Part shown: in pieces, positions 12,776 through 20,449 of the stretch
How the letters are laid out: every line of letters begins with the position of its first letter
Numbering within the stretch: position 1 is the first letter of the stretch
From: JBBRNH01 sp038247465
GTDB taxonomy: Bacteria; Bacteroidota; Bacteroidia; Cytophagales; Spirosomataceae
NCBI GenBank assembly: GCA_038247465.1
Contig: JBBRUV010000027.1
Location: forward strand, 1 to 22,015
Reading direction: 5' to 3'
Length of the DNA stretch: 22,015 nucleotides
Made by a program: the position numbers and the translations under genes
The notes under the pieces: model-generated
The model's input: only the letters and a program-made list of their open reading frames with translations
What the model was told of the DNA's origin: nothing
Database searches by the model: none

Positions 12776-15430
12776 TTAAGCGTCCTGACCGAATTTCACC
12801 CGTTTCCGCATCGAGATTACAAAACCGAGCGTTACGACCAATGCGCCAATCCACAGCACGTTGATAAGCGGTTTTTCAACCGCTTTCAGCACAATATAAT
12901 CGCGTTGGGTGCGGTTCACGGCGAAGGTAAATTTGCCCGTTTGCGGGTCAATGGCCTCCAACTGAATCCGAATACCGAGTTCATCGCTGGTAACGGCTTT
13001 GCGGCCAATCATCCGGTCGCGAATCACGAAGGCGGGGCTTAATATGCGCTCGCCGGTTTTGTCAAGCACCCGCACAACGGCTTTCACGGCGGCATCCTGC
13101 GGGCCGAGTGTCATGCCGTCAACTTCGGTAGTGCGCGTTACATCGTCCAGAATTGCCACGTAATCGTTCAGGAAAAACGTGTCTTTCATCGCCACCGTAA
13201 AGCGTTCGGTTTTGCTCCAGGTATTCTCGGCATCGGGGTCTGGCACACTCGAAACAAAGGTATAAAGGTCACGACTGGCGGTGTGGCGGATGTCGGGCGA
13301 GGCCAATAAACCCATTTTCTCATTGTTTTGGGCGCGGGGGAAGAGCGAGAATATCTTGCCTTGCGCGTCGCGGTATTCCACTTCGTAGTAGGCGTTTTCG
13401 GGATAAAGAGCCAGCGTGTCGCCTTTTTTGTGATAGACTTTGCCGTTTTGCTCAATGTCTTTTTGCGCGATACCGTGCCAGTCGCCCTCGATCACATTCA
13501 CGAACGAGCGCGGCACGAAGCCCGGCACATCGCGAATTTCTATTCGTCGACCGCGATAGGTGATCTGAAACTCGCCCATTTTCTCCGGTTGATTGAGCCA
13601 TAGCAGCGAGTTTTCTTTGTTTTCTTTGTTGTCGTTGCGCGTAAACGTATCGTCCTTCGAGATGAGCAGACCGCTATTGTTCTGCGAAACCACCGTTGAA
13701 TAACCCGACGAATACAACACGCCAATCAGCATCAGGGCCATGCCGATATGGGCCACCGCCCCGCCCGACAGTTTGGTTTTGCCCAGAATCACACCCAGCA
13801 GCACGGTTCCGTTGGTGGCAAGGGCAAACACCGAAGCCACCAGCAACGCCATGTAAACCGGGTTTTGCATTTTGGCAAACACAATTACAGCCGCACTCAC
13901 GGCGAGCGTCAGAATGGCCGGGTTGATGAGTGCATTCCAGCCTTTTTTGCCCGCTTTGCCCCACCATACAAACTGCCCAACACCAGTCAACAGCGCAATC
14001 GTGACAAAAAACCAGATTTGAAACTTGTTGTAGTGAGCCACCTGATCGGCAGGGAGAGCAAGGTTTGACACCTTCCCAAAACTCTCCCAAATCTTGTTGT
14101 AAACCGGGATTGAGGTAGTGGTAATGACCTGAAAAGCAGCTAAAACCAGCACTAATGAGCCAATGAACAGCCAGAACTCTTTGGTATAAACCGATACTTC
14201 TTTCTCGTCACGTGCGATGGTTTTCCACTTCACGGCCATCAGCGTAACGGCCAGCACCACAAACGCCAGCAAGTAGATCAGTAACTGCCCCGACAGGCCC
14301 AAATCCGTAAACGAGTGCACCGAGGCATTGCCCAACACACCGCTCCGGGCCAGGAACGTAGAGTACAAAATCAACAAAAATGCGCTGATTGTGAGGATAA
14401 TAGCCGTTTTTAATCCTGCCGATGAGCGTTTGGCAATCAGCATCGTGTGCAGACTTGCTACCATCACCAACCAAGGAACATAGACCGCGTTTTCGACCGG
14501 ATCCCAGTTCCAGTAGCCGCCAAAGTTCAGCGTTTCGTAGGCCCAATAGCCACCCATCAAAATTCCAACGCCCAGCACCGCCGACCCTAAAAGCATCCAG
14601 ACCTGCGCGGGCCGAATCCAGCCGATTGGGTCGTTGCGCCACAGCCCGGCAATGCAATAGGCAAACGGCACCAATGCCAGCGCGAAGCCCAGAAAGAGCG
14701 TCGGCGGGTGAATCACCATCCAGTAATTTTGCAACAATGGGTTCAGGCCGTTGCCATCTTTGGGAATGAAATTGGCATCGGCGGCAAAAATCGGCGCGTC
14801 GGGCATGGCCTCACGAAGGAGCAAAAACGGCGACGAGCCAATCTTAAACGAATCGCCGAAGACAATGCCCAAAATCATGGAAGCCAGAAATGCCTGTACC
14901 AGCGCGAAAACAGCCAGCATTGGGGCTTCCCACTGGCTGCTGGCGGTGCGCGTAAGAATAATGCCAAGCGTGGCGTTCCAGAACAGCCACAGCAAAAACG
15001 AGCCTTCCTGCCCTTCCCAAAAGCACGAAATCACGTACTGCACCGGCAACGCCCGCGACGAGTGACTCCAGGCGTAATGGTACTCGAAATAGTGGTTATA
15101 AACGATGCCGTACAGACACACAATCACACCCAAAATAGCCGCGCCATGCACATAAAAGGCATAGCGGGCAAGGGTACGCCAGTCATCTGTTTCGGTTGTA
15201 ATTGTTGGTTGGTACGTGGTAGTTTTGGCTTTACCGCGCTTTGCAATCCGGCGCGGACTATTGTTGTTCTCTCCTGCCAGCGCGAGTTCTGGTTCTTCAA
15301 TCTCTTGCTGTTCAGCGCGTTGCCCCCGGCCCATTGCCGACAGCGTGTAGGCCACGGTAGCGACCAACGCCGTAACGAAGGAAAGAGTAACAAAAAAGTG
15401 GCCGAGTTGCCCAATCGTTTCGTGAATCAT
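12776..15430 (-). CDS. ccmF: Cytochrome c haem lyase subunit CcmF
   Basis: CcmF accepts haem from CcmE and takes part in its thioether attachment to apocytochrome c at the periplasmic side of the inner membrane. The 884-residue product has the expected marks: CFWEGQEGSFLLW (136-148), NYWMVIHPPTLFLGF (235-249, conserved His), the WWD haem-handling loop GGYWNWDPVENAVYVPW (304-320), FLARSGVLGNASVHSF (359-374, conserved His), and a last transmembrane helix near 855-875 after a large periplasmic domain (585-855). It is longer than proteobacterial CcmF (about 650), mainly from a charged cytoplasmic insertion (residues 35-85) and the C-terminal domain. A small in-register repeat NKENKEN occurs at 601-607. 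Its ATG overlaps the ccmE stop region by 4 nt. Confidence 0.95.
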   Translation of the reverse strand: MIHETIGQLGHFFVTLSFVTALVATVAYTLSAMGRGQRAEQQEIEEPELALAGENNNSPRRIAKRGKAKTTTYQPTITTETDDWRTLARYAFYVHGAAILGVIVCLYGIVYNHYFEYHYAWSHSSRALPVQYVISCFWEGQEGSFLLWLFWNATLGIILTRTASSQWEAPMLAVFALVQAFLASMILGIVFGDSFKIGSSPFLLLREAMPDAPIFAADANFIPKDGNGLNPLLQNYWMVIHPPTLFLGFALALVPFAYCIAGLWRNDPIGWIRPAQVWMLLGSAVLGVGILMGGYWAYETLNFGGYWNWDPVENAVYVPWLVMVASLHTMLIAKRSSAGLKTAIILTISAFLLILYSTFLARSGVLGNASVHSFTDLGLSGQLLIYLLAFVVLAVTLMAVKWKTIARDEKEVSVYTKEFWLFIGSLVLVLAAFQVITTTSIPVYNKIWESFGKVSNLALPADQVAHYNKFQIWFFVTIALLTGVGQFVWWGKAGKKGWNALINPAILTLAVSAAVIVFAKMQNPVYMALLVASVFALATNGTVLLGVILGKTKLSGGAVAHIGMALMLIGVLYSSGYSTVVSQNNSGLLISKDDTFTRNDNKENKENSLLWLNQPEKMGEFQITYRGRRIEIRDVPGFVPRSFVNVIEGDWHGIAQKDIEQNGKVYHKKGDTLALYPENAYYEVEYRDAQGKIFSLFPRAQNNEKMGLLASPDIRHTASRDLYTFVSSVPDPDAENTWSKTERFTVAMKDTFFLNDYVAILDDVTRTTEVDGMTLGPQDAAVKAVVRVLDKTGERILSPAFVIRDRMIGRKAVTSDELGIRIQLEAIDPQTGKFTFAVNRTQRDYIVLKAVEKPLINVLWIGALVVTLGFVISMRKRVKFGQDA

Positions 15431-15867
15431 AATTGTGCGGTTTTGGCTTCGTGTTCGGTTGTTTCAAGCTTGCCGTCCTGATACTTTGATGGACATTTCA
15501 GGATGATTTTGTTAGCCTGAAAATGGTCGCCCTGCATGGCTCCAACAATCACAATCTGCTCTGAACGGTCAAAATCCTGCGGTTTGGGACTGTTATAAAC
15601 CACGCGCTGCGGGCGGTTGTCGTTGTCTATGAGTGTAAACTCAAAGTGATTCGGGTCAATGGCGGGGTTATAAACCAGGTCAGTAACGCGGCCCTGCGCA
15701 TCTTTTGTAACCTTGCCCACCACGTGAACCGCATCGGCATCGCCGTTTTTCAGCATTTCTGCTGCCTTACCAAATGTCACATACACACTGGCATCGCCAG
15801 CTGTTGAGGCAATAATACCAATGGCTACGGCGATGATAACGATTGCGATAATATGGGTGATTTTCAT
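15427..15867 (-). CDS. ccmE: Haem chaperone CcmE, CXXXY variant
   Basis: CcmE is a membrane-anchored periplasmic OB-fold protein that binds haem covalently and hands it to CcmF. The 146-residue product has an N-terminal signal anchor (residues 4-22), then the OB-fold with VHVVGKVTKDAQGRVTDL and the strand IVIVGAMQGDHFQANKI. The usual HXXXY haem-attachment site is replaced by C125-P-S-K-Y129 in ILKCPSKYQDG, the form known from archaeal and some bacterial variants of System I. It lies between ccmD-like and ccmF with 4-nt overlaps at both ends, a tight operon. Confidence 0.92.
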   Translation of the reverse strand: MKITHIIAIVIIAVAIGIIASTAGDASVYVTFGKAAEMLKNGDADAVHVVGKVTKDAQGRVTDLVYNPAIDPNHFEFTLIDNDNRPQRVVYNSPKPQDFDRSEQIVIVGAMQGDHFQANKIILKCPSKYQDGKLETTEHEAKTAQL

Positions 15868-16091
15868 AAGACAGATTCTTTCTGTTTAACGTCTTTTTCG
15901 AGTTTGGTAAGCTGCCGGTCAAGCCGGATGAGGTAACCGATAATGCCCGCAAATACGACTGCGATCACCATCACCACGACCCAGATTTTGCCATCGGCCC
16001 GGAGTTGGTCAGCCATGTCAACGGTCTGTTGAGCAAAGAGGTTTTGCGAGAGTAAGAGCAAAATCGGTAGTATGAATTTCTTAATGTTCAT
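15864..16091 (-). CDS. ccmD: CcmD-family protein
   Basis: The 75-residue product has an N-terminal signal-like segment (FILPILLLLSQNLFAQQ), then a transmembrane helix (about 36-56, WVVVMVIAVVFAGIIGYLI) and a charged coiled tail RLDRQLTKLEKDVKQKE. This organisation, with RLDRxLxKLE after the helix, is that of CcmD-like proteins, small partners that help release haem-loaded CcmE from the CcmABC complex. Assignment relies on position between ccmC and ccmE and on general shape more than on strong motifs. It overlaps ccmE by 4 nt. Confidence 0.8.
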   Translation of the reverse strand: MNIKKFILPILLLLSQNLFAQQTVDMADQLRADGKIWVVVMVIAVVFAGIIGYLIRLDRQLTKLEKDVKQKESVL

Positions 16092-16154
16092 GGCAAGTTG
16101 ATAACAAAATCCGGTGCTGCTCCGTGCCGGAATTTCACGGTTTCGGTGATTAAA

Positions 16155-16814
16155 TTAATCCTCGATCACGGCTCTTATCCGTTCCATCCGAACCCGCAGT
16201 TCCGTAATCCAGACACCGAGGAGCGTGAAGCCGATCACAGCGGGGCGAAACACCAGTTTCATGGCATTGTCCATGTCATACTGCCCAAAGGCGGGATTGC
16301 CGCCGTTGCCGGGGTGCAGTGAGTCGGTTAGCCGGGGCAAAATCAGAATCAGTGCGTTGAAAACACAAAACGCAAAAATGTTGAAGACTGCCGAAATCCG
16401 GGCGCGTCGCTGCTCGTCATCAAACGAGCCGCGCAAGATAAGATAGGCAAAATAAAGCAGCATCCCAACCGCTACGCTGTTCAGTTTAGGGTCATTCGGC
16501 CAGGGTTCTCCCCACGTAAAGTTGGCCCAGATGGCACCCGTCACGCAGCCCAGAATCCCGAATACAATGCTGGTATTGGCAAATTCGGCGGCAATCCGGT
16601 CGTGGTCAGGGCGACCTGAACGCAGATACCAAACAGAAAAGATAGCCGAAGTCAGCAACATGATAATCATGGCAAACCAGAGCGGCACGTGAAAATACAC
16701 GTTGCGGATGCTCTCGTTCAGAATCGGGAGTCGGGGCGTTGGGCCGAGCAGTCCCCAAAAAATCACGTAAGTCAGAATGACTACGGCCACTATTTTCCAC
16801 CAGTTCTTTTTCAT
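16155..16814 (-). CDS. ccmC: Haem exporter/transfer protein CcmC (CcsA family)
   Basis: CcmC presents haem to CcmE in the inner membrane. The open frame extends to 16934, but ATG 16814 (MKKNWWKIVAVVILTYV) is chosen because the upstream codons come from repeat and relic sequence. The 219-residue product has six predicted helices, the conserved histidines H42 (YFHVPLWF) and H167 (SLHPGNGG), and a divergent tryptophan-rich loop WGEPWPNDPKLN (101-112) in place of the proteobacterial WWVWD form. PRLTDSLHPGNGGNP is characteristic of the family. It is 63 nt upstream of ccmD and about 390 nt downstream of ccmB. Confidence 0.93.
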   Translation of the reverse strand: MKKNWWKIVAVVILTYVIFWGLLGPTPRLPILNESIRNVYFHVPLWFAMIIMLLTSAIFSVWYLRSGRPDHDRIAAEFANTSIVFGILGCVTGAIWANFTWGEPWPNDPKLNSVAVGMLLYFAYLILRGSFDDEQRRARISAVFNIFAFCVFNALILILPRLTDSLHPGNGGNPAFGQYDMDNAMKLVFRPAVIGFTLLGVWITELRVRMERIRAVIED

Positions 16815-16817
16815 ATC

Positions 16818-16888
16818 AGTCACGCGGGTGAAAACCCGCAGTAGATTAGTGAATTTATTTTTAACGTCGGGTTTCCGCCCACGTGACT
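16818..16888. repeat. Imperfect inverted repeat upstream of ccmC
   Basis: The arm at 16818-16839 (begins AGTCACGCGGGTG) matches the reverse complement of 16865-16888 (begins AGTCACGTGGGCGG) with a few mismatches. Each arm is itself a short hairpin around GCGGGT-tttc-ACCCGC or CGGGTTTCCGCCC. The element lies immediately before the ccmC start codon, in its presumed leader. Confidence 0.6.
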
Positions 16889-16908
16889 CGTCAAGCAATG
16901 GAATAATC

Positions 16909-16944
16909 TCAATTAAGTCGCCAAAGTGTATCAATGAAAACCAT
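16909..16944 (-). pseudogene. Possible toxin gene stub (PIN-like start)
   Basis: Two nt after the antitoxin relic stop, ATG 16944 opens MVFIDT followed by LWRLN and a stop. MVFIDT is the typical first strand of PIN-domain (VapC-type) toxins, where IDTN carries the first catalytic aspartate; here the next residue is Leu and the frame dies. Position directly after an antitoxin-like gene supports the reading, but only six residues fit, so this is weak. Confidence 0.25.
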
Positions 16945-16946
16945 CT

Positions 16947-17178
16947 TCAGCGCGTGTCATGGCCATACACGTCTTCCCGGCGAAACGTTTCTGCCGTAGG
17001 AGTTGCCATCTGACGGGTATTGAACGTTAGCGTTGATTGCCCAGGTTTTAACGAGTTGTTTTCTTCTATAAATGTCACAATTACAGGTATAGGTGTATCG
17101 GCAGCTACGATTTCTTCAAGAGTTAACTGACCATTTGCGTGTATTCCTTTTTTCGTATATTCCTTTTACTGAGCGCAT
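16947..17178 (-). pseudogene. Antitoxin-like gene (AF2212/DUF104-like) broken by 16-bp duplication
   Basis: ATG 17178 starts MRSVKGIYE, then the frame is shifted; from 17135 the other frame reads NGQLTLEEIVAADTPIPVIV, then TFIEEN, and ends with EDVYGHDTR and TGA at 16947. Deleting one copy of a 16-bp tandem repeat (17136-17151) joins them exactly as KGIYENGQLTLEE, about 71 residues. The pattern of a KxIYENGxLxLxEP-like strand pair followed by VIVTFIE is that of small AF2212-like/AbrB-like antitoxins that usually precede PIN toxins. It sits between ccmB and ccmC on the same strand as the operon. The family name is inference; the frame restoration is directly visible. Confidence 0.65.
17136..17167. 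repeat. 16-bp tandem duplication
   Basis: Two adjacent 16-nt units, tgcgtgtattcctttt (17136-17151) and ttcgtatattcctttt (17152-17167), are identical at 14 of 16 positions. Since 16 is not a multiple of three, the extra unit shifts the frame of the antitoxin-like gene. Confidence 0.85.
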
Positions 17179-17206
17179 AGCACTCTAAATTTAATTGACA
17201 AAACAT

Positions 17207-17881
17207 TCAACTCTTCCACAAAAACGGAAATAACAACCAACTCAACACCACCACCATTGCGTCAATTGCCAATAACGTCAGCATTTCGTCGGTACTCAAG
17301 CTGCGGTCGAGACCGTCGAGAGCGTTTTTCGAGAGCCGAATCAGCATCAGCAGCAGCGGCAATACCACCGGAAAACTCAATACGGCCATCAGCGTGGCCG
17401 AGTTGTCGGCTTTGCTGGCAATGCCCGCTACCAACGTCAGCGAGGCCGCAAAACCAACCGCACCCAGCACCAAACTCACTAAGTACAACGGTACATCCTG
17501 CACCGGATTTCCCAGCACAAAAGCATACATGCCGAAGCCCAAACCAGCCAAAACCAGCATCAATCCGGTGTTGTATAACATCTTCGACAGGATAATCTGT
17601 TCCGGGCTGACGAGGGTATAGTAGTACAAAAGCCGCCCGGCCCGTTCCTGCATAAAACTCTTGGCGATGGCGTTGATGGCCGAAAACAGTAGGATAATCC
17701 AGAAAACGGTATTCCAGACAATAGGCGTAAGCTGCCCGCGCCGGGCGTTGAAACTCAGGTAACAGACAAAGACTGATCCGGCCACGTATAGCAACATTCC
17801 GTTCAGGGCGTAGCGTTGCCGCCATTCCAAAACGAATTCTTTCCGCATCAACGCGCCCATTTGCCGCAAACCGTTTGTCAT
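17207..17881 (-). CDS. ccmB: Haem exporter permease CcmB
   Basis: CcmB is the membrane subunit that works with the ATPase CcmA and with CcmC in delivery of haem to CcmE. The 224-residue product has six predicted helices. It begins with the cytoplasmic MRKEFVLEWRQRYALNG segment typical of CcmB (basic, with KEfxlExR), and includes FMQERAGRLLYYYTLVSPEQ, a conserved loop, and FAASLTLVAGIASKADNSA. CcmA is not encoded on either side: upstream is a divergent beta-barrel gene. A TAATTTTG box lies 19 nt upstream of the ATG. It is the first gene of the ccm cluster, separated from ccmC by relic sequence. Confidence 0.92.
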   Translation of the reverse strand: MTNGLRQMGALMRKEFVLEWRQRYALNGMLLYVAGSVFVCYLSFNARRGQLTPIVWNTVFWIILLFSAINAIAKSFMQERAGRLLYYYTLVSPEQIILSKMLYNTGLMLVLAGLGFGMYAFVLGNPVQDVPLYLVSLVLGAVGFAASLTLVAGIASKADNSATLMAVLSFPVVLPLLLMLIRLSKNALDGLDRSLSTDEMLTLLAIDAMVVVLSWLLFPFLWKS

Positions 17882-17899
17882 TATGCCGGGATTGTTCTA

Positions 17900-17907
17900 C
17901 AAAATTA
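17900..17907 (-). promoter_or_regulatory. Putative -7 box of the ccm cluster
   Basis: TAATTTTG on the minus strand matches TAnnTTTG exactly, about 19 nt before the ccmB ATG. No TTTG at the normal -33 spacing is seen, so the call rests on one box. Confidence 0.35.
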
Positions 17908-18028
17908 CGACACAAACAGGAGACTTGGGCGGAGACTCCAGGTCAATCAGATTTGTTAAAGAATCATAACTGTCCAACCATTTTACCCAGCTCTGGCTCT
18001 GCCCTTTTGAACATAAACCAATTGTATC

Positions 18029-18598
18029 ATGCATCTTATTCTTGTGTTGGGCCTGTTGTTGCCCGTTTCGTTATTGGCTCAAACCGGGTCTGATTCCAGT
18101 AGCAGACAAACCGACTTGCTGGGCAAACGCACTCTGACTGTCAGCCTGAACGGAGCCGGTGGGTACGGTGGTTATATTGGCCCGGTGTTTCGGCTCACAC
18201 CCCGCGTTAGTTATTTTCTGGCCGATGGCTGGTCGGTTTCGCTCGAAGGGCGGCACGAAAACTTCGCCAACTCGTATCGGTATGCGGGGTTGGGTATGTC
18301 GAGCCGGTATTATTTTGTTCGGGACCGCCGACTGGCCCTCTTTCTGCAAGCGGGCGTAACGGCAGGCCAAACCCGAAGCATGACCCCCGCCCGTGATCTT
18401 TTTGGGAAAGCCCCGATCATTTCTCACCGAACCGTTCCAACCATTCAAACCAATGTCGGGCTTGGTATTCACTATCGCCTGAGCAGCCGCTGGGCCGTCG
18501 AAGGCAGTGCAGAGAGTACATTGGCAAACCAACCCTCAACGGGTATCAGTCAGTATCGAACGCAGGCTAATCTGGGTGTGTCGTTCAAAATCAAGTAA
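18029..18598 (+). CDS. Outer-membrane beta-barrel-like protein
   Basis: The 189-residue product starts with a signal peptide (HLILVLGLLLPVSLLAQ, cleavage near AQ/TG). The mature part alternates hydrophobic and polar residues in strand-length blocks: TLTVSLNGAGGYGGYIGP, RVSYFLADGWSVSLEGR, LGMSSRYYFVRD, LALFLQAGVTAG, NVGLGIHYRLS, WAVEGSAES and a last strand ANLGVSFKIK. This gives about eight to ten amphipathic strands with many aromatic residues, as in small outer-membrane porin/OmpW-like barrels. The specific function is unknown. It is divergent from ccmB with no obvious functional link. ATG 18029 is the only start that gives a full signal peptide. Confidence 0.8.
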   Translation: MHLILVLGLLLPVSLLAQTGSDSSSRQTDLLGKRTLTVSLNGAGGYGGYIGPVFRLTPRVSYFLADGWSVSLEGRHENFANSYRYAGLGMSSRYYFVRDRRLALFLQAGVTAGQTRSMTPARDLFGKAPIISHRTVPTIQTNVGLGIHYRLSSRWAVEGSAESTLANQPSTGISQYRTQANLGVSFKIK

Positions 18599-18651
18599 AG
18601 TCTGGCCGGTTTAATCGGGTTTTGTTTTTGAGCGTAGCCAAAAACAGTCCG

Positions 18652-20346
18652 TTACGCTCCCAGAATTACATCTCTCATTTCGACACGAATCTTTTTCTTG
18701 TCAATCTTGCCGACGCTGGTCTTGGGGATTTCGCTCACGAACGTGATCGTATCCGGCACATACCATTTGTTCAGGTCGCCCCGTTCCACCTGGGCTTTCA
18801 GACCGTTGCGGATGCCATTGGGCGTGAGCAGGTCGGCGTGGCTTGGTTTCAGAATTACCAGGGCGTGGGGTCGTTCGCCCCAGCGTTCGTCGGGCAGGCC
18901 AATTACGGCGGCTTCGGCAATGCCGTCCACCTGCGACAGCACGTCTTCCATATCTAAACTCGACACCCATTCGCCACCCGTTTTAATCACGTCTTTGGTG
19001 CGGTCGGCAATCAGGACCCAGTGGTCGGGCGTGATACTGGCAACGTCGCCGGTGTGCAGCCACCCGCCTTTCCAGAGTTCTTCGGCGCGTTCGGGGTCGT
19101 TATAGTAGCCCTGGGTCATCCACGAACCCCGCGCCACCACCTCACCCAGCGAATGACCGTCGTGCGGTACGAAATTTCCGTCGTCGTCCATGAGCCGCAC
19201 GTCTACAAACGGGGCAACTTTTCCGGCGCGGGTTCTGTACTCAATCTGCTCATCCATTGGCAGTTGGCGTTGCTCGTCGGTCATATTAGTGATGCTCATA
19301 ATCGGGGCCGTTTCTGACATACCGTAGCCCTGAAACACCTGAATACCCAGATCGCCGGCGGCTTTGGCGAGTCCTTTGGTCAGGGCCGAGCCGCCGATAA
19401 TTACTTTCCAGCGGGCCAGTTGCGGCTTAAACTGTTGCGCTGCCGGGCTGTTGACGAGCATATTCAAAATGGTCGGTACGCAGTGCGAAAACGTAACGCC
19501 TTCTTTCAGGAGCAGCTTCAGAAGCAGTTCGGGTTCATAACGACCGGGGTAAATCTGTTTGGCCGAGAGCATCGTTGCCAAAAACGGAAAACCCCAGGCA
19601 TGAACGTGGAACATGGGCGTAATCGGCATGTACACGTCTGTCGAGGCCCGGAACGGCACGGCTTCATAGGCCGACGTAGCTGCCATCAGACCCATCGTGT
19701 GCAAAAATAATTGGCGGTGCGAAAAATAAACCCCCTTCGGATTGCCGGTTGTGCCAGTGGTATAAAACGTTGTGGCCCAGGTGTTTTCGTCAAAATCGGG
19801 GAAATCATAGTCTGCCGACGTGCCGCGTAAGAGGGCTTCGTATTCGCCCGAAAAACCAGTCGGCACCGTGTCTGATTCAGCGGCATTGAGGTCGGTATAA
19901 ACCTTGTCAGACAGCAGCACGTAGGTCTCTACTGTTGTCAGTTGGTCTTTTATGGCATTAATCAACGGCAGGAAGTCTTCGTTGAGCAAGACTACTTTGT
20001 CTTCGGCGTGATTCATGGTGTAGAGAATCTGCGCGGGCGACAGCCGGACGTTGATCGTGTGGAGAATGGCCCCGATGCTGGTGATGGCAAAATAACTCTC
20101 TAAGTACCGATGGCTGTCCCAGTCAAAAACAGCCACCGTATCGCCGGGGTTCACACCTAAGCCGGTCAGCACGTTGGCTAACTGCCGGACGCGCTGATTG
20201 AACGTCACGTAATTCATCCTGAACAGGTCACGATACACAATCTCGCGTTGTGGTTCGTATTTCAGCGATTGGGCGAGCAGGGTTTTGATTAACATCGGGG
20301 CTTCGTGGGCCGACGGAGTACGCGGAATGAGTTTGGTTTGGCGCAT
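18652..20346 (-). CDS. Fatty-acid-CoA ligase-like AMP-binding enzyme
   Basis: Enzymes of this family adenylate a carboxylic acid with ATP and transfer it to CoA. The 564-residue product carries the P-loop YTTGTTGNPKGVYFSHR (195-211), YGMSETAP (341-348), GWLHTGDVA (428-436), the hinge DRTKDVIKTGGEW (448-460) and the catalytic lysine K547 in PKTSVGKIDKKKIR. The sequence is closest in style to medium/long-chain fatty-acyl-CoA ligases (PITPMFHVHAWGFPF). The frame is open for another 155 codons upstream, but that region is degraded non-homologous sequence. ATG 20346 (MRQTKLIPRTPSAHE) gives the normal length. It appears monocistronic; the substrate chain length is not decided by sequence. Confidence 0.92.
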   Translation of the reverse strand: MRQTKLIPRTPSAHEAPMLIKTLLAQSLKYEPQREIVYRDLFRMNYVTFNQRVRQLANVLTGLGVNPGDTVAVFDWDSHRYLESYFAITSIGAILHTINVRLSPAQILYTMNHAEDKVVLLNEDFLPLINAIKDQLTTVETYVLLSDKVYTDLNAAESDTVPTGFSGEYEALLRGTSADYDFPDFDENTWATTFYTTGTTGNPKGVYFSHRQLFLHTMGLMAATSAYEAVPFRASTDVYMPITPMFHVHAWGFPFLATMLSAKQIYPGRYEPELLLKLLLKEGVTFSHCVPTILNMLVNSPAAQQFKPQLARWKVIIGGSALTKGLAKAAGDLGIQVFQGYGMSETAPIMSITNMTDEQRQLPMDEQIEYRTRAGKVAPFVDVRLMDDDGNFVPHDGHSLGEVVARGSWMTQGYYNDPERAEELWKGGWLHTGDVASITPDHWVLIADRTKDVIKTGGEWVSSLDMEDVLSQVDGIAEAAVIGLPDERWGERPHALVILKPSHADLLTPNGIRNGLKAQVERGDLNKWYVPDTITFVSEIPKTSVGKIDKKKIRVEMRDVILGA

Positions 20347-20449
20347 GTTAAAAAAATTTTTAGACAAATTAAAGAAGTTTTTGACTGATTCGGGAGGGGT
20401 TTGCTTCTCGGCTACCGCATAAACCTCATTCAGCCATCGGGATGCAGCT

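Noticed and set aside
14708..15481. 257-codon plus-strand ORF opposite ccmF
   Set aside because: It is fully antisense to conserved ccmF motifs and rich in Arg/Gln/His; no signature is visible.
16815..16934. 40-residue N-terminal extension of CcmC
   Set aside because: It is encoded by the inverted repeat and toxin-relic region and starts from TTG; CcmC proteins begin near the MKKNWW position.
18630..18659. 7-bp inverted repeat GAGCGTA/TACGCTC at the end of the ligase gene as a terminator
   Set aside because: On the minus strand it is followed by A-rich rather than T-rich sequence and the loop is 16 nt, so it does not look like an intrinsic terminator.
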